Source of the DNA: Paraglomus occultum
Taxonomy: Eukaryota; Glomeromycota; Glomeromycetes; Paraglomerales; Paraglomeraceae
NCBI GenBank assembly: GCA_910592205.1
Contig: CAJVPJ010000610.1
Location: 1-20,901 of the forward strand
Length of the DNA stretch: 20,901 nucleotides
Direction: 5' to 3'
Position numbers and translations under genes: made by a program. The notes beneath the pieces are model-generated. The model ran no database searches. It was not told the origin of the DNA and saw only the letters and a program-made list of their open reading frames with translations. Shown piece after piece: positions 1 to 9,177 of the stretch; the first letter of the stretch is position 1; every line of letters starts with the position of its first letter.

Positions 1-276
1 TCTGCATCGTCGTCGTTGGAACGAGTATCGCGTACATCGTCTGCATCGTCGTCGTTGGAACGAGTATCGCGTACATCATCTAAATCGTCGTTGTTGGAAA
101 GAGTATCGCGTACATCATCTGCATCGTCGTTGTTGGAACGAGTATCGCGTACATCATTTAAATCGTCGTTGTTGGAACGAGTATCGCGTACATCTAAATC
201 GTCGTTGCCGTAACGAGTATCGCGCATATCACCTGCGTCGTTATTGTCATCAAAATCGCGTACGTCTTCTGTATAG
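1..276 (-). repeat. 39-bp coding minisatellite (acidic 13-residue repeat)
   Basis: About seven units of roughly 39 bp encode variants of DVRDTRSNDDDAD in the GT31-like gene. Units nearest the window edge are almost identical; units toward 200-276 are shorter and more diverged. The array runs past position 1, so total copy number is unknown. It stays in frame on the minus strand. The plus strand is also open here as a Ser-rich reading, but that lacks any gene context. Confidence 0.9.
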
Positions 277-1948
277 TCGTTGTAGTTAGTTTCACGTTCT
301 TCTTCTTCCATATTACCGCGATTAGAATTTTTATCAGCATCCTCGTCATTCACCTCCTCGTCATTCACCTCCTCGTAAACTAATTTCTTGGGCACGTTCT
401 CGTTATCGTGCTTGGCAGCTACCGGCCTCAAATTTGTCAAATGCTTTGACGGAAACTTGGCCTTGTCCATCGATAACTTGTCATATTTCCCACCTACGCC
501 GTACCTATCGTTTAGCTTAAATAACATGTTGACGGAACTAACCTCGCCAACCGTAACAACCGTTGAGAAACGCCATGAATCCACAAAGCCATCATCAAAA
601 GTCTCTTCGGGATGATTCATCATGTTCCAAGAAATCTCATCGTCTGGCCGCAAACTCAACAGCTCACGCCCTGTCCCAGTCGGCAGATGCTGACATCCCT
701 CAAACTTGGGCACGTGTTCTGTCAGACATCTACTCATTGCTTTGTCCTCAGATACTGAGCTGTCATCTTCAAGACAAAATGGAAGATGAGCACCCGCAAT
801 GGCAAGAAGGCCTTTACTAAAGATGTATCCAGATGCAGTTGAACAGAATTTTATGTCTGATAGAGAGTCCGGCTGAGGGTTACCTATTAGTCGAGGATGA
901 GTAGGTGATTTCAGAGAGTTCAAGTGGTCAAGGAGGCGGGGTAGACGAACAAAGGTTCGATCGGTCACTTTTAAGAAGTAATTATAATGATGCAGATGAT
1001 AGGAATACAGGAAATGAAGAGCCTAACGAATTGAATCGGTGAAAGATTCATTAGTTACACTGGTTAACAATCGCGCAAAAAATTAATCTTGACACTTTGA
1101 CGCAAACGGCATCGATACGGTTCAAAAAACACAATACCTTTGTAACCCTTCTAAACTTGTCTTGCTCGTCGCTCAGCATTTCAGGTTCTTTAAATACCAT
1201 AGTTTCCTTGAGCAATTCGGCCATCATCTGCTTCAAATCTTCCTTCTCTGTTGCTTTGTTCTCGTTTTTCACGTCCTTATCCTCCTTCCCATCTCTATCC
1301 TTTTCCCTTTGCCTCTCCTTGTCCTTTTTTTCGCTCTCTTCAAATCCGGGTATGTTTGGCCATCCGAATTTATGCAGAGTGTCTTCTGACGTCGCAAACC
1401 AGAGATCAACACTGAGCGACTTGTTAGACCTAGCAACTTTACCCCAGGTATCGACTATTGCGCGACAGTAAGTGCTGAGCGAAGTATTTGCTGTGGGTAC
1501 TATTAAAACAGCTAATTGTTTGGGATAATTGTCGGTGAATGTGGAGAACAGTGGTGGTGGGCGAGGTTTCTGTGGTTGTTGAGGGGTGGAATGGCTGTCG
1601 ACAGGAAGAAAATAGTGATCAGTCGAGAGAATCTAGTGACAAATGACAAAGAGCACGTACTGATGGAAACGTTTGCTTTAAAAAAGAAAAAGAAAAAGCT
1701 TACCCTGTCATGGCTGGTGTCTCTTCGAAAGGATCTGGTTGTTTTGTCAATCTTATCCTTGTCGTTACTAGTATTATCATAGTAACGACAAAGAGAACGT
1801 AGCCCCACCTCCTTCGAATCAACTGCAAGACAGATACAGCCGACCTCCTCTGAAACACTGTCTCATGATTTAGGTAGCCGTAGTAGTAATAGGGAGGGCG
1901 AGAAACGTGTGATTTGCGATATGGCAGTTTGCTCGATCTGCCTTCCAT
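1..1948 (-). CDS. GT31-like (C1GalT/Fringe-type) type II membrane glycosyltransferase, partial at 3' end
   Basis: Spliced model on the minus strand: exon 1 1948-1704, exon 2 1594-1138, exon 3 1022-1 (open at the window edge), at least 574 residues. Donors are GTAAGC and GTATTG; both junctions keep frame. A basic, Tyr-rich N-terminus leads into one hydrophobic segment (about residues 48-63), as in a Golgi type II anchor. After a Pro-rich stem, 'LAVLIVPTANTSL...TWGKV' resembles the first strand and TWG motif of GT31 enzymes. Exon 3 continues with 'FLKVTDRTFVRLPRLL', a Gly-Tyr-Ile-Phe-Ser segment and 'EDKAMSRCL', matching the Fringe/C1GalT DDD(T)FV, A/SGY and ED...CL blocks in order. The expected Asp-Asp-Asp reads Thr-Asp-Arg at residues 254-256. 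The C-terminus turns acidic and repetitive. The family would transfer sugar (often galactose) to glycoproteins in the Golgi; whether this copy is active is open. The fold assignment is fairly sure, the substrate unknown. Confidence 0.75.
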
Positions 1949-2471
1949 CTCTAAATTGTAAAGAGTAGAAAGGCCTGTAAACTGATACTAGCTAAATTAA
2001 GGGATTGGTTTTATAGATTTTTCGAGTAGTAACGCCACAATTGCAGCTTGTTGGTACATTTCTCTAAAGCTTTTCGACGGGTTTTTCAGGTTTCCCGGAT
2101 TTCCCAACTAGGGCAACAAATTAATTACAGTGTACCCATTAGATTGTTACACCATATTAAGTAAATAGGCGAATATTAATATGTCTCGCGCCGCGTCTTG
2201 AAAGCTGTATTAGCCATTTATGAAATTACAATGATGATTTTCAGGCAGGTGAAAAACAAAAGAGTTTGAGACGAACGACACTCTAAACTCGGGAATTGAT
2301 AGCAGTTAAACATTCCGCCAATTAGACGATAATTGACATACTGTATACTTACCAAAAATCGGCATACAACTACGTACTGTAATGCTTACAAATGCTCTTT
2401 AACATGAGAAAAACGTTTCAAAACAATCTTTTAAACCCATCACGTCCCAAAACCTTTCCAAGAAGAAAACG
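1949..2471. promoter_or_regulatory. Divergent intergenic region between GT31-like gene and GPI-protein gene
   Basis: This 523-bp AT-rich stretch has no supported ORF. It must hold the promoters of both the minus-strand glycosyltransferase and the plus-strand surface-protein gene. The last 70 bases before the plus-strand ATG are A/C-rich, as in many fungal 5' leaders. I recognise no specific factor site. Confidence 0.5.
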
Positions 2472-2945
2472 ATGACACTCGCACTCTCTACAACTGTACG
2501 TTTATTTTTTCTTTTTATTCTCGCATGCACATCTCAATACGCATACGCTGATGATTATTACGCAAGCGGATCGATCGTGTGCCCAGACCATGAGCCCTGC
2601 GCAACTGGGCAAACCATAGGTAGTATCATCGATCAAGGGAATGAGGGTCAGGGAAACCCTGTACCGACTATTACTTCCAGTTCAACACTGACATGCAGCA
2701 CGAGTAGCTCGCCTACCCCGACGATTTCTACAGATGCCAACGGAAACATTGTCGGACAAATCATCAACAGTGGGAACAATTATTATGACTGTAACCGGAC
2801 CGTAAGATCCAATAACACGAATCCTACTGTAACAAGAACGCAAGGTGGGAATTCAATCTCGGTGGCTGGAAATGCGGCAAGCTCTTTGAAATTGAGAATT
2901 CTGATTGTGGGAGCAATTGTAGGAATTTGGATGGCATTGATGTAA
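2472..2945 (+). CDS. Small secreted, predicted GPI-anchored cell-surface protein
   Basis: Intronless ORF of 157 residues. The first 26 or so residues form a signal peptide: a hydrophobic core rich in Leu and Phe, then an Ala-Tyr-Ala cleavage-type site before DDYYASG. The mature part is rich in Ser, Thr, Asn and Gly, with four cysteines (in IVCPDHEPC, TCSTS and YDCNRT) that could form two disulfides, and sequons at NRT and NNT. The C-terminus has small residues (GNAASS) and then a short hydrophobic tail ending in WMALM, the usual GPI-transfer layout. It is probably a plasma-membrane or wall protein. I do not recognise a named family and no enzymatic motif is visible. A canonical poly(A) signal follows about 100 bases after the stop. 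Confidence 0.8.
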   Translation: MTLALSTTVRLFFLFILACTSQYAYADDYYASGSIVCPDHEPCATGQTIGSIIDQGNEGQGNPVPTITSSSTLTCSTSSSPTPTISTDANGNIVGQIINSGNNYYDCNRTVRSNNTNPTVTRTQGGNSISVAGNAASSLKLRILIVGAIVGIWMALM

Positions 2946-3047
2946 CGAATTCACAGAGTTTTTGTGATGTTGCAATATGTCAAAAGAAAATCACTATAGT
3001 TTTTGTATTATCGTATCTAACAGTTAGCAAAGCAAAGTCGTGTGTGT

Positions 3048-3053
3048 AATAAA
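3048..3053 (+). terminator. Poly(A) signal AATAAA for the GPI-protein gene
   Basis: AATAAA lies about 100 nt after the stop at 2945. The convergent NDUFAF2-like gene ends at 3133, so the two 3' UTRs probably come very close or overlap. Confidence 0.6.
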
Positions 3054-3132
3054 GATGTTCTATATAATTCTGTGATCCAAGTCTAATTAAATATACGCAT
3101 CGTCTATTTAATGATAAGCGAAAGATAACAAT

Positions 3133-3639
3133 TTAGGCTTGCTTTTTATCTGGATCCGGTATCCATTCCTCCGGTCGAAAGTCATCACTGGGGTTAGGCA
3201 CATTCCTCTTTGACAACTTTTCGGCTAACGATTCTTGCCTTGCAACTTGTTTTCCATCTCGACTCTCGTCCGCTTGCCGCTCTCCCGTCTCTCTCGCATT
3301 TTCCAATCTTTTCCTTTTCTCGTCCGCGTACTGAATTTCCAACAATCTGATTTTTTCCTTCATGACACGCTTTCTCTTGTCATCCTCTTCCAACTCTGGT
3401 AGCGTGGGCGGGTCGAACCTGGTATGTTTCAACCAGCTCTGCCATTGCACAGGCAAGTCATCTTCACGATACTCTGCAACCGGTATTGGACGGTTTATTT
3501 CAACCGTACGTCTTGTTCGACCATGAAAACGGTTGAGTGATTCGTAATAGGTGTTGCCTGAAAGATCAGAGCCAACATAGACGCGTGTGCGCCACGGTAA
3601 CCGGAAAGAACGCCAGAGAAGCGTGAGGCGAGCAGGCAT
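3133..3639 (-). CDS. NDUFAF2: NDUFAF2/mimitin-type complex I assembly factor (NDUFA12 family)
   Basis: Intronless ORF of 168 residues, close to the human factor's roughly 169. The N-terminus (LLWRSFRLPWRTRVYVGSD) is basic and Trp-rich, followed by GNTYYE, the RRTVEI block, and 'LPVQWQSWLKHTRFDPPT', the hallmark order of the NDUFA12/NDUFAF2 family. The long charged middle and the C-terminal FRPEEWIPDPDKK resemble NDUFAF2 rather than the structural subunit NDUFA12. NDUFAF2 assists assembly of the matrix arm of respiratory complex I in mitochondria; the Arg-rich start could act in import (inference). It is convergent with the GPI-protein gene and divergent from the FMN reductase. The ATG at 3639 is the first Met and starts at the conserved region, so it is likely correct. 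Confidence 0.85.
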   Translation of the reverse strand: MPARLTLLWRSFRLPWRTRVYVGSDLSGNTYYESLNRFHGRTRRTVEINRPIPVAEYREDDLPVQWQSWLKHTRFDPPTLPELEEDDKRKRVMKEKIRLLEIQYADEKRKRLENARETGERQADESRDGKQVARQESLAEKLSKRNVPNPSDDFRPEEWIPDPDKKQA

Positions 3640-3847
3640 TTTTTTTTTCGGACAAAAGAGTGTGAGATTGAAATAGAGAAAGGAATTGATGCGGTATTAT
3701 TAAGAAGAGAGAGGTCGAAGGATGGTTCGCACAGTTCGAGAAACGACAAGTTTGTACGTTATTTTGACACTGGAAAATATTTACAATGTGTAGCACAAAA
3801 ATGATGTAAAATCTTAGATGCTCCTCTGATTCTCACATCTTTTAACG
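3640..3847. promoter_or_regulatory. 208-bp divergent promoter between NDUFAF2-like gene and FMN reductase
   Basis: Both start codons face away from this short AT-rich spacer, so it must carry both core promoters. A T-run lies directly upstream of the minus-strand ATG. No specific factor site is recognised. Confidence 0.5.
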
Positions 3848-4934
3848 ATGGCGACATTTCGAATAGCCGGAATATGTGGCTCACTTCGAAAAGCTAGCAT
3901 TAACAAGAAACTTCTTTTGCGAGTACAGCAGTTGTGTACGGAACGCATTCCAAACGCAGTGATAGAAATTGTCAATTGGGACGACATTCCAGTGTATAAT
4001 GGGGTAGGTTTGTATATCTGTGTGTGTGTGTGTGTATGTGTGTGTGTTGGTGTCTGTATGCGCTCGATTGTCAACAATGTCAAAAGTTGAATATTTTGTG
4101 GCGAGTTAGGATCTAGAGGAGAATCCTCCAGAATCCGTGATACGGTTTAAGAACGACATTGCAGACAGAGATGCTGTGTTGTTTATTACACCAGGTAGTT
4201 AGAATGTCTTAATACGTAATCACTCGTACAAAAACGATATTATTTTGCAAGTTTTCGTTTTACATCCATCCATTGATTGATCGCTTTTTCGCTAACTAGT
4301 TTTGATTCTTTCCGCTTACGTTCAATTTGTGTTTTTTCTTTATTGTCTGTGACAATTATGACGTTGAGAATACAATTGGAGTATCCCGTAAGTAGGAACA
4401 TGCTTAAATTGGCCGTCTCGCAACTGATTGATTAAAGAGATGCTTTTTTCGTTGTTATCAGTGGACCGTTGAAAAATGCTATAGATTGGGCAAGTAGGGT
4501 TCGTCTGGGTGATCGAGGAGACGTGTTCAAGGGGAAGGCCGTTGCTCTGATGGGAGCCTCACCAGGTACTAAATTATAATACTGGAGTATAGTAACAGTG
4601 AGAATGATAGATAGAGACGAAAATATCCACGTGATAGATGGATATAAAGAATGTTGCGCAAAAGTACGTTAATTGTTTTTCCACTGCTATTATCACCTTA
4701 TCTCTAGGTTCTGCACCTGGTTCCGCTGGCAGTGGGAGAGCACAGTTAGCTCTACGCCAGTCGTTTACATCTCTCAATTGCTATTGCATAAATCTGCCAA
4801 CCGTCATGGTGACCGATGCATACAATGCGTTCAACGAGGACGGTAGTCTAAAGAATGTTCGTCTTGAGAATAACATAGTGTCTGTGTTGGAGCAGTTGAT
4901 AGTACTTGGGAAAAAGTTCCAAGTCGGCAATTAG
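3848..4934 (+). CDS. NADPH-dependent FMN reductase (flavodoxin-like quinone/azo reductase)
   Basis: Five exons: 3848-4003, 4110-4194, 4369-4387, 4462-4565, 4708-4934. Together they give 591 nt, 196 residues plus stop, the usual family length. Residues 11-19 (GSLRKASIN) are the FMN-phosphate loop. Residues 80-88 read PEYNWSIPG and are followed by PLKNAIDW, the signature FMN/substrate region, and GASPG follows. The family uses NAD(P)H to reduce FMN, quinones or azo dyes in the cytosol, usually as a flavodoxin-fold dimer. Introns are 106, 174, 74 and 142 bp. Exon 3 is only 19 bp, but it is required to complete the conserved PEYN...SIPG motif. Exon 5 begins with an odd near-duplication (SPGSAPGSAGSG), so the last acceptor, 4708, is the least certain junction. 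Confidence 0.88.
4019..4048 (+). repeat. (TG)n microsatellite in FMN reductase intron 1
   Basis: A TG dinucleotide run, interrupted once by TATG, sits just after the intron 1 donor. Read through unspliced it gives a Cys/Val repeat, clearly an artefact. Confidence 0.9.
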
Positions 4935-5000
4935 CACACATTCAAGGAGTAACGGTTTTTTTTTTGCGAACAGATGTTTTGGAAATATGAATAGAGTATC

Positions 5001-5006
5001 AATAAA
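5001..5006 (+). terminator. Poly(A) signal AATAAA for the FMN reductase gene
   Basis: AATAAA lies about 67 nt after the stop at 4934, in an A-rich stretch, well placed for 3' end formation. Confidence 0.6.
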
Positions 5007-5174
5007 AAATGAGTAAACAAATCGAGTTAATTAGAACAAAAAGAGATTAGTATGTGTGGGGGACAGGAGAAAAGGTTGACAAAATGTTATGTGCTACTTT
5101 TAATACTACTCGTTATTATTGACTCGTGCGCCGATGCCTTAATTGTTGTTGTATATTTTTGTCTCTGTCTGTGT

Positions 5175-5191
5175 AAAAAAAAAAAAAAAAA
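5175..5191 (+). repeat. Poly(A) tract, 17 A
   Basis: An uninterrupted run of 17 A, about 170 bp after the FMN reductase poly(A) signal. I saw no target-site duplication or retrogene beside it. Confidence 0.85.
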
Positions 5192-5267
5192 GACCGCTTG
5201 ACTCGCTTTGCAGGGAAACTCGTGCTATCCGCTACTCTCCGATGTTAAAATCCAAGCTTAAAATCTC

Positions 5268-5353
5268 GATGACCACCACCACCTCCTCCCTCACCCTCAA
5301 CAAACGTGTTTGGGTTACTGCTGCTGGCTGCTGGCTGCTGGCTGCCGCTGCTC
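5268..5353. repeat. GC-rich low-complexity segment (ACC/TCC and GGCTGCT repeats)
   Basis: ACC/TCC triplets at about 5270-5295 and a 7-bp GGCTGCT repeat at about 5318-5353 make an island much richer in GC than its surroundings. Both strands are open: minus reads Ser/Gly-rich 'ASSSNPNTFVEGEGGGGGG', plus reads Thr/Ala-rich. I cannot tie either to a gene. Confidence 0.7.
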
Positions 5354-6159
5354 GCTTTGTTACTATCACTAGCTCTAGTACTGCGTGCTGCTTGCCTTAT
5401 CCGATGAATTCGATATCTGATGCATTTCCGGAATTTATTGTCCAAAACAAGTTACACTGTGTATCCGTAATCCGTTAGGCACATACAATAAATCCATTCT
5501 ATTTACAATGTGTTTAACACTAAACTCCCGATTGATTTTTCTTTTGCTGCGTGCGGGTGGAATGCGCCGAGATCACCATGTTGGGATGAATTGTGTAACC
5601 GTATTATGTAAGTGGAATAGTGATCAATTAACGTTTTCTTTTGGTCGATCAGATGATGGGATGGGTTAAGAAGCGATTGTCAGTTAAAGGGGAAGGAGGA
5701 AAAACCTGAATGAGTACGAGGGGAAATAGGCATAGCCCGTCAATTTTAAATAAGGAATTAACTTGGCATGTAGCAAAAAGATTTATATTGTTATTCAAAC
5801 ATTATTTTCATTATTTGTTACGGGTATCAGTCCGGGTGACAATAATCTATATCCGTAATAATATTGTTTGTTTCATCCCCGCCATTATTATCGTGGCTTT
5901 TGCAGAACGATGTTCGTTTGTAGTCATGCGCTGGCGTAGATTATTTCCATATTTCACTTATTGTGCATTGGTTGATGGGTAGCATTTCTTGATTGGATGG
6001 CTATTTCATGATGACATCTGGTGCGCTTAATTGGTGATTATGCTTGTATCAGCTTTATGCCCATAGTCGTGTCCTTGACAGTCAATGATCAGCGTCCCAT
6101 TAATCAATTACATCTGTACTCGTAACCAATACGGATGGGATGGGCAACATGTATTTATA

Positions 6160-6177
6160 TAATAATAATAATAATAA
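6160..6177 (+). repeat. (AAT)n trinucleotide microsatellite
   Basis: About five to six AAT/ATA units followed by an A-run, in AT-rich non-coding DNA. Confidence 0.8.
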
Positions 6178-7055
6178 AAATACAGAAAACAAATTGAATA
6201 TTTTAATGTTGACGCCACAAACAAATCCAGGGGTTGTGGCACAACACAATCTTTAGCGTAAGCAAAAAAATTTTATCTGTAAAGAGAAAATGTTTTCTTT
6301 AAATAAATTTGATATTAGGGTTTATCGCTAGGAAAAAAAAAAGATTTTTCAGTTTCACACGTTGAGTTTCAATTAATCTACCAGACCTAAATGGGAGGTT
6401 GGGAATGCGGGTCTTTTAACACAAGCTGCAACAGACACGATAATTCGTCCATGTCTGGTAATTTTAACATAATTCTCCTATTTAAAGTTGGTGCGATAAT
6501 ATTTCCAGGTTAGATTTTTTGTAAAACGTCAAATTTTAAACCAAGCGGTTGCATTGCTTTTACGAGTTTAACTCTGAAACCAGTCTTTGCATTGTCACGT
6601 GTCGTACTTTAATTGATTGATATCATGATCACAAGTCTGGAATATTTCATCACAAGCTTTGAGACATCAAGTTACTCGGTGCAAGCATGCTCTGTTTCAA
6701 ACAAGAATCGCAGACTCTTTTCGCGGGCTCCATCCATATGAATTTGTGTCATTAGTCGCAATATTTGATTAGATTGGGGTTTAATGTTAATTAAAAATGA
6801 GACGCCTAATCGGACGCACAAGAACAACTTGTTACTCAAATTTGTCAGCCAGAAATGTAGTGCGTTTTATAGCAGAATGATGGTACGATAGTAACTTAGA
6901 ACACAATTACAACCCGACGACAACGGCACCTCTTTATTAAGAAAGATCGAGCGTGGGTTTACATAAAACTAGAGTCTGTTGTGCAACTGTTAGTCATATT
7001 CTGCAACAATAACATGTAACGACCGGTAATGTTGTTGAATGCTGTGTTGATCGTG

Positions 7056-7090
7056 ATGATAATAACGATAACCATCATGATTATTATCAT
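7056..7090. repeat. 10-bp perfect hairpin
   Basis: ATGATAATAA at 7056-7065 pairs exactly with TTATTATCAT at 7081-7090 around a 15-nt spacer. It is AT-rich and may be chance in this composition. Confidence 0.6.
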
Positions 7091-7229
7091 TAGGACCCTG
7101 ATATTTGTAAAATTATGGTTATTATTATTATTGTTGTTAATCTGTGTTAACTATCAAGTTTATTCCAATTGTGTGGCGTTTAGCTGATTGTGGCCCTGCA
7201 AATAAGGTGGCGTTATGTCCACTTTGTCA

Positions 7230-7248
7230 CATTACCATTGTGGTAATG
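7230..7248. repeat. 8-bp perfect hairpin with 3-nt loop
   Basis: CATTACCA at 7230-7237 and TGGTAATG at 7241-7248 are exact inverted copies around TTG. It is a compact cruciform or inverted operator-like site; function unknown. Confidence 0.6.
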
Positions 7249-7500
7249 CTCCACATGCTATCTGCACATCGCGCGAACAGATTTACAACGACATCCACGG
7301 GAACACCGGATGGATAACAATCACCGTGTAACCACAGCCAAATGAAACTTGTACAATCTCAGCTATAACACTAATAAATTCCACCACTGTAGTTCCCACA
7401 AATAATATTCTTCTTTCTTTATTTAGATATCTGTAACACAGCCTATACTAAATGTTCAATCCTGTATCCCACATTATCACTTGATAATGATGAGCAAAGA

Positions 7501-7893
7501 TTAACGCAGTTTGGGTAGGCGTACAATTGTGACACCATGGAAGCAACAGCTCATTCTGCATGCGGATACTTTTACAATTGAACCTGGAGAAAAAAAAAAA
7601 GAGTATGTCGAAATGGACATATGATACTTGTTCTTTTGTAAGACAATATCAGAAGGAGATATTATTAAAACAAATATGACAAATGGAGAATAGTCGGGTT
7701 TTTGGGGAGTAAAATAGTATATATGAAGTACATATAGTTTCAAAGTATACACAATATCGAGTAAAATCTTGATTATTGGTTCGAGATAATGAGAGGTTCC
7801 CACTTGGACGGAGATGAAGGCAAAAATGTCCGTTTTTTTGCCAACCCAAAAGGGTATTAATATAGATAAACTATAGATGTAATAGCAGTACAA
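7501..7893 (-). other. Unassigned open reading stretch, possibly a terminal exon
   Basis: One minus frame stays open for about 130 codons, the longest in the gene-poor region. It is hydrophobic (Ile, Leu, Tyr, Phe) with no domain I recognise, and its first ATG lies deep inside. A strong splice-acceptor-like site (a T/C-rich run then CCAG) would start an exon at 7583. An AATAAA signal on the same strand lies at 7423-7418, about 80 nt after the stop. These signals fit the last exon of an undetected minus-strand transcript, but no upstream coding exon or clear donor was found. Confidence 0.15.
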
Positions 7894-7955
7894 ACGGAAT
7901 TATATTATGCAAATACTGTAAGATTTGCTGTTGTCTTCTTTTCCTTCTTTCTCGC

Positions 7956-7984
7956 CTATCACTATCACCATCACCATCACACAC
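7956..7984 (+). repeat. (ATC/ACC) trinucleotide-type repeat
   Basis: CTATCACTATCACCATCACCATCAC-type short repeat in non-coding DNA, preceded by a pyrimidine-rich tract. Confidence 0.65.
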
Positions 7985-8078
7985 TTCCTAAATGACGGGT
8001 TATGCGTTAAAGTTTGTTACTAAAGGGTTGTTTAGGGTAACGAACGAGTGAGCAAACGAACGAGAGGGAGCGAGTGAT

Positions 8079-8126
8079 GAGTGACCGAGTGACCGAGTGA
8101 GTGACCGAGTGAGTGACCGAGTGAGC
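8079..8126 (+). repeat. Short tandem repeat of GAGTGACC-type units
   Basis: Four GTGACCGA units alternate with GTGA insertions, giving 8- and 12-bp periodicity. The upstream bases (8041-8078) are diverged members of the same CGAACGAG/GAGCGAGT type. Confidence 0.8.
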
Positions 8127-8240
8127 AATTACAGGATAAGCACTTATTATCCGAACAGTTTTGTTATCAATTAATGTTGACTGTTATTTATTGGATTACT
8201 CATCCTTACACAACACACATGCTTTATAAGACAGGGCGAG

Positions 8241-8265
8241 ACAAGACAAGACAAGACAAGACAAG
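8241..8265 (+). repeat. (ACAAG)5 pentanucleotide microsatellite
   Basis: Five perfect ACAAG units, flanked by related GCGAG and CACAAG sequence. Confidence 0.9.
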
Positions 8266-8527
8266 CCACACATCACAAGATAAAAATAGCAACATTCTCA
8301 AACAAAAAAATGGTCGGGGGACGGAGAGTGGAATAAGGGGAGAGCAAGCGCCATGGCGAATAACAATTGGGTAGTGCATTAGGGGACACTGGGAAGGATA
8401 AGCAATTTTTTATATTAGAATATTATATTATGTGTAACGATAAAGGATTCATAAGCGGAGTTATCGAGATTTTAATATTTTTGTACGTGGTCATGTGTCA
8501 TGTATATTGTATGTAATAAGCAAGTAA

Positions 8528-8557
8528 AAGGTAGGCCAAGGTAAGCCAAGGTAAGCA
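8528..8557 (+). repeat. Three 10-bp direct repeats (AAGGTAAGCC)
   Basis: AAGGTAGGCC, AAGGTAAGCC and AAGGTAAGCA are adjacent. Each carries a GTAAGC/GTAGGC core resembling a 5' splice site, though no exon context supports splicing here. Confidence 0.75.
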
Positions 8558-9177
8558 ACCCATATGATAATAGCAGACTTAATACCAACTACCGATGACA
8601 TTTACCAACTACCACTTTCACTTTCAACCGCTACGACTATGACATTTACTTTTCAACCGCTACTACATTTACCTACATTACCACTATTATCATTACCACA
8701 GTCATCGTCGTTATTATTCTATGCCGATATGGCTATTACTCCATTGTGTTATTCACATTGACACTACCAATTATGAAATATACCCCCATTGTATATTGTG
8801 ATTCCTTTCCACCTGTTTTGTCTTTGGTCCGCGCGATAACTTTCTTGTCGAATGACGCACAACCACAGCATACATCCATACATGTGGGGAGCAAACTTGA
8901 ATATGGTGACAAATAGTAAGACAGCAGTTCAGAACATACGCAGTACATGTGGAGCATAGCAAGTTATATTGGGTGTATAAGGCGTATCATGTTAAGGGAA
9001 ATTTAACAACTCCCTACGTTAAACAAGCCATTCAATCCTTCAAGATGCAGATAATGCATTACATATGCAAATTTAGTAGTTGTATACATTATCTGTACAA
9101 ACTCTCGTCATCCAGGGTAGGGGGGAAGATCAATTGCAGTGCAGTGGCGTTGTCACATCAAAGGGTGCGAGTGGACA

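Noticed and set aside
16-213. Plus-strand Ser-rich repeat ORF (ERVSRTSS units)
   Set aside because: It is the antisense reading of the acidic repeat; the minus frame is continuous with the GT31-like domain.
5175-5191. A17 tract as the tail of a retroposed gene
   Set aside because: No coding remnant precedes it in the right orientation and no target-site duplication was seen.
6620-6770. 47-codon open frame in the gene desert
   Set aside because: Length expected by chance, no start codon, splice context or known motif.
7215-7331. 38-codon ATG-initiated ORF with two cysteines in a locally GC-richer patch
   Set aside because: Too short to distinguish from chance; an in-frame stop lies just upstream; no signal peptide or family match.
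7770-7798. GGTTCGAG string resembling a tRNA B box near 7779-7786
   Set aside because: It does not continue into the GGTTCGANTCC consensus and no A box or acceptor-stem pairing is visible.
8528-8557. Three GTAAGC/GTAGGC strings as real splice donors
   Set aside because: They are direct repeats of one 10-bp unit with no coding exon in front of them.
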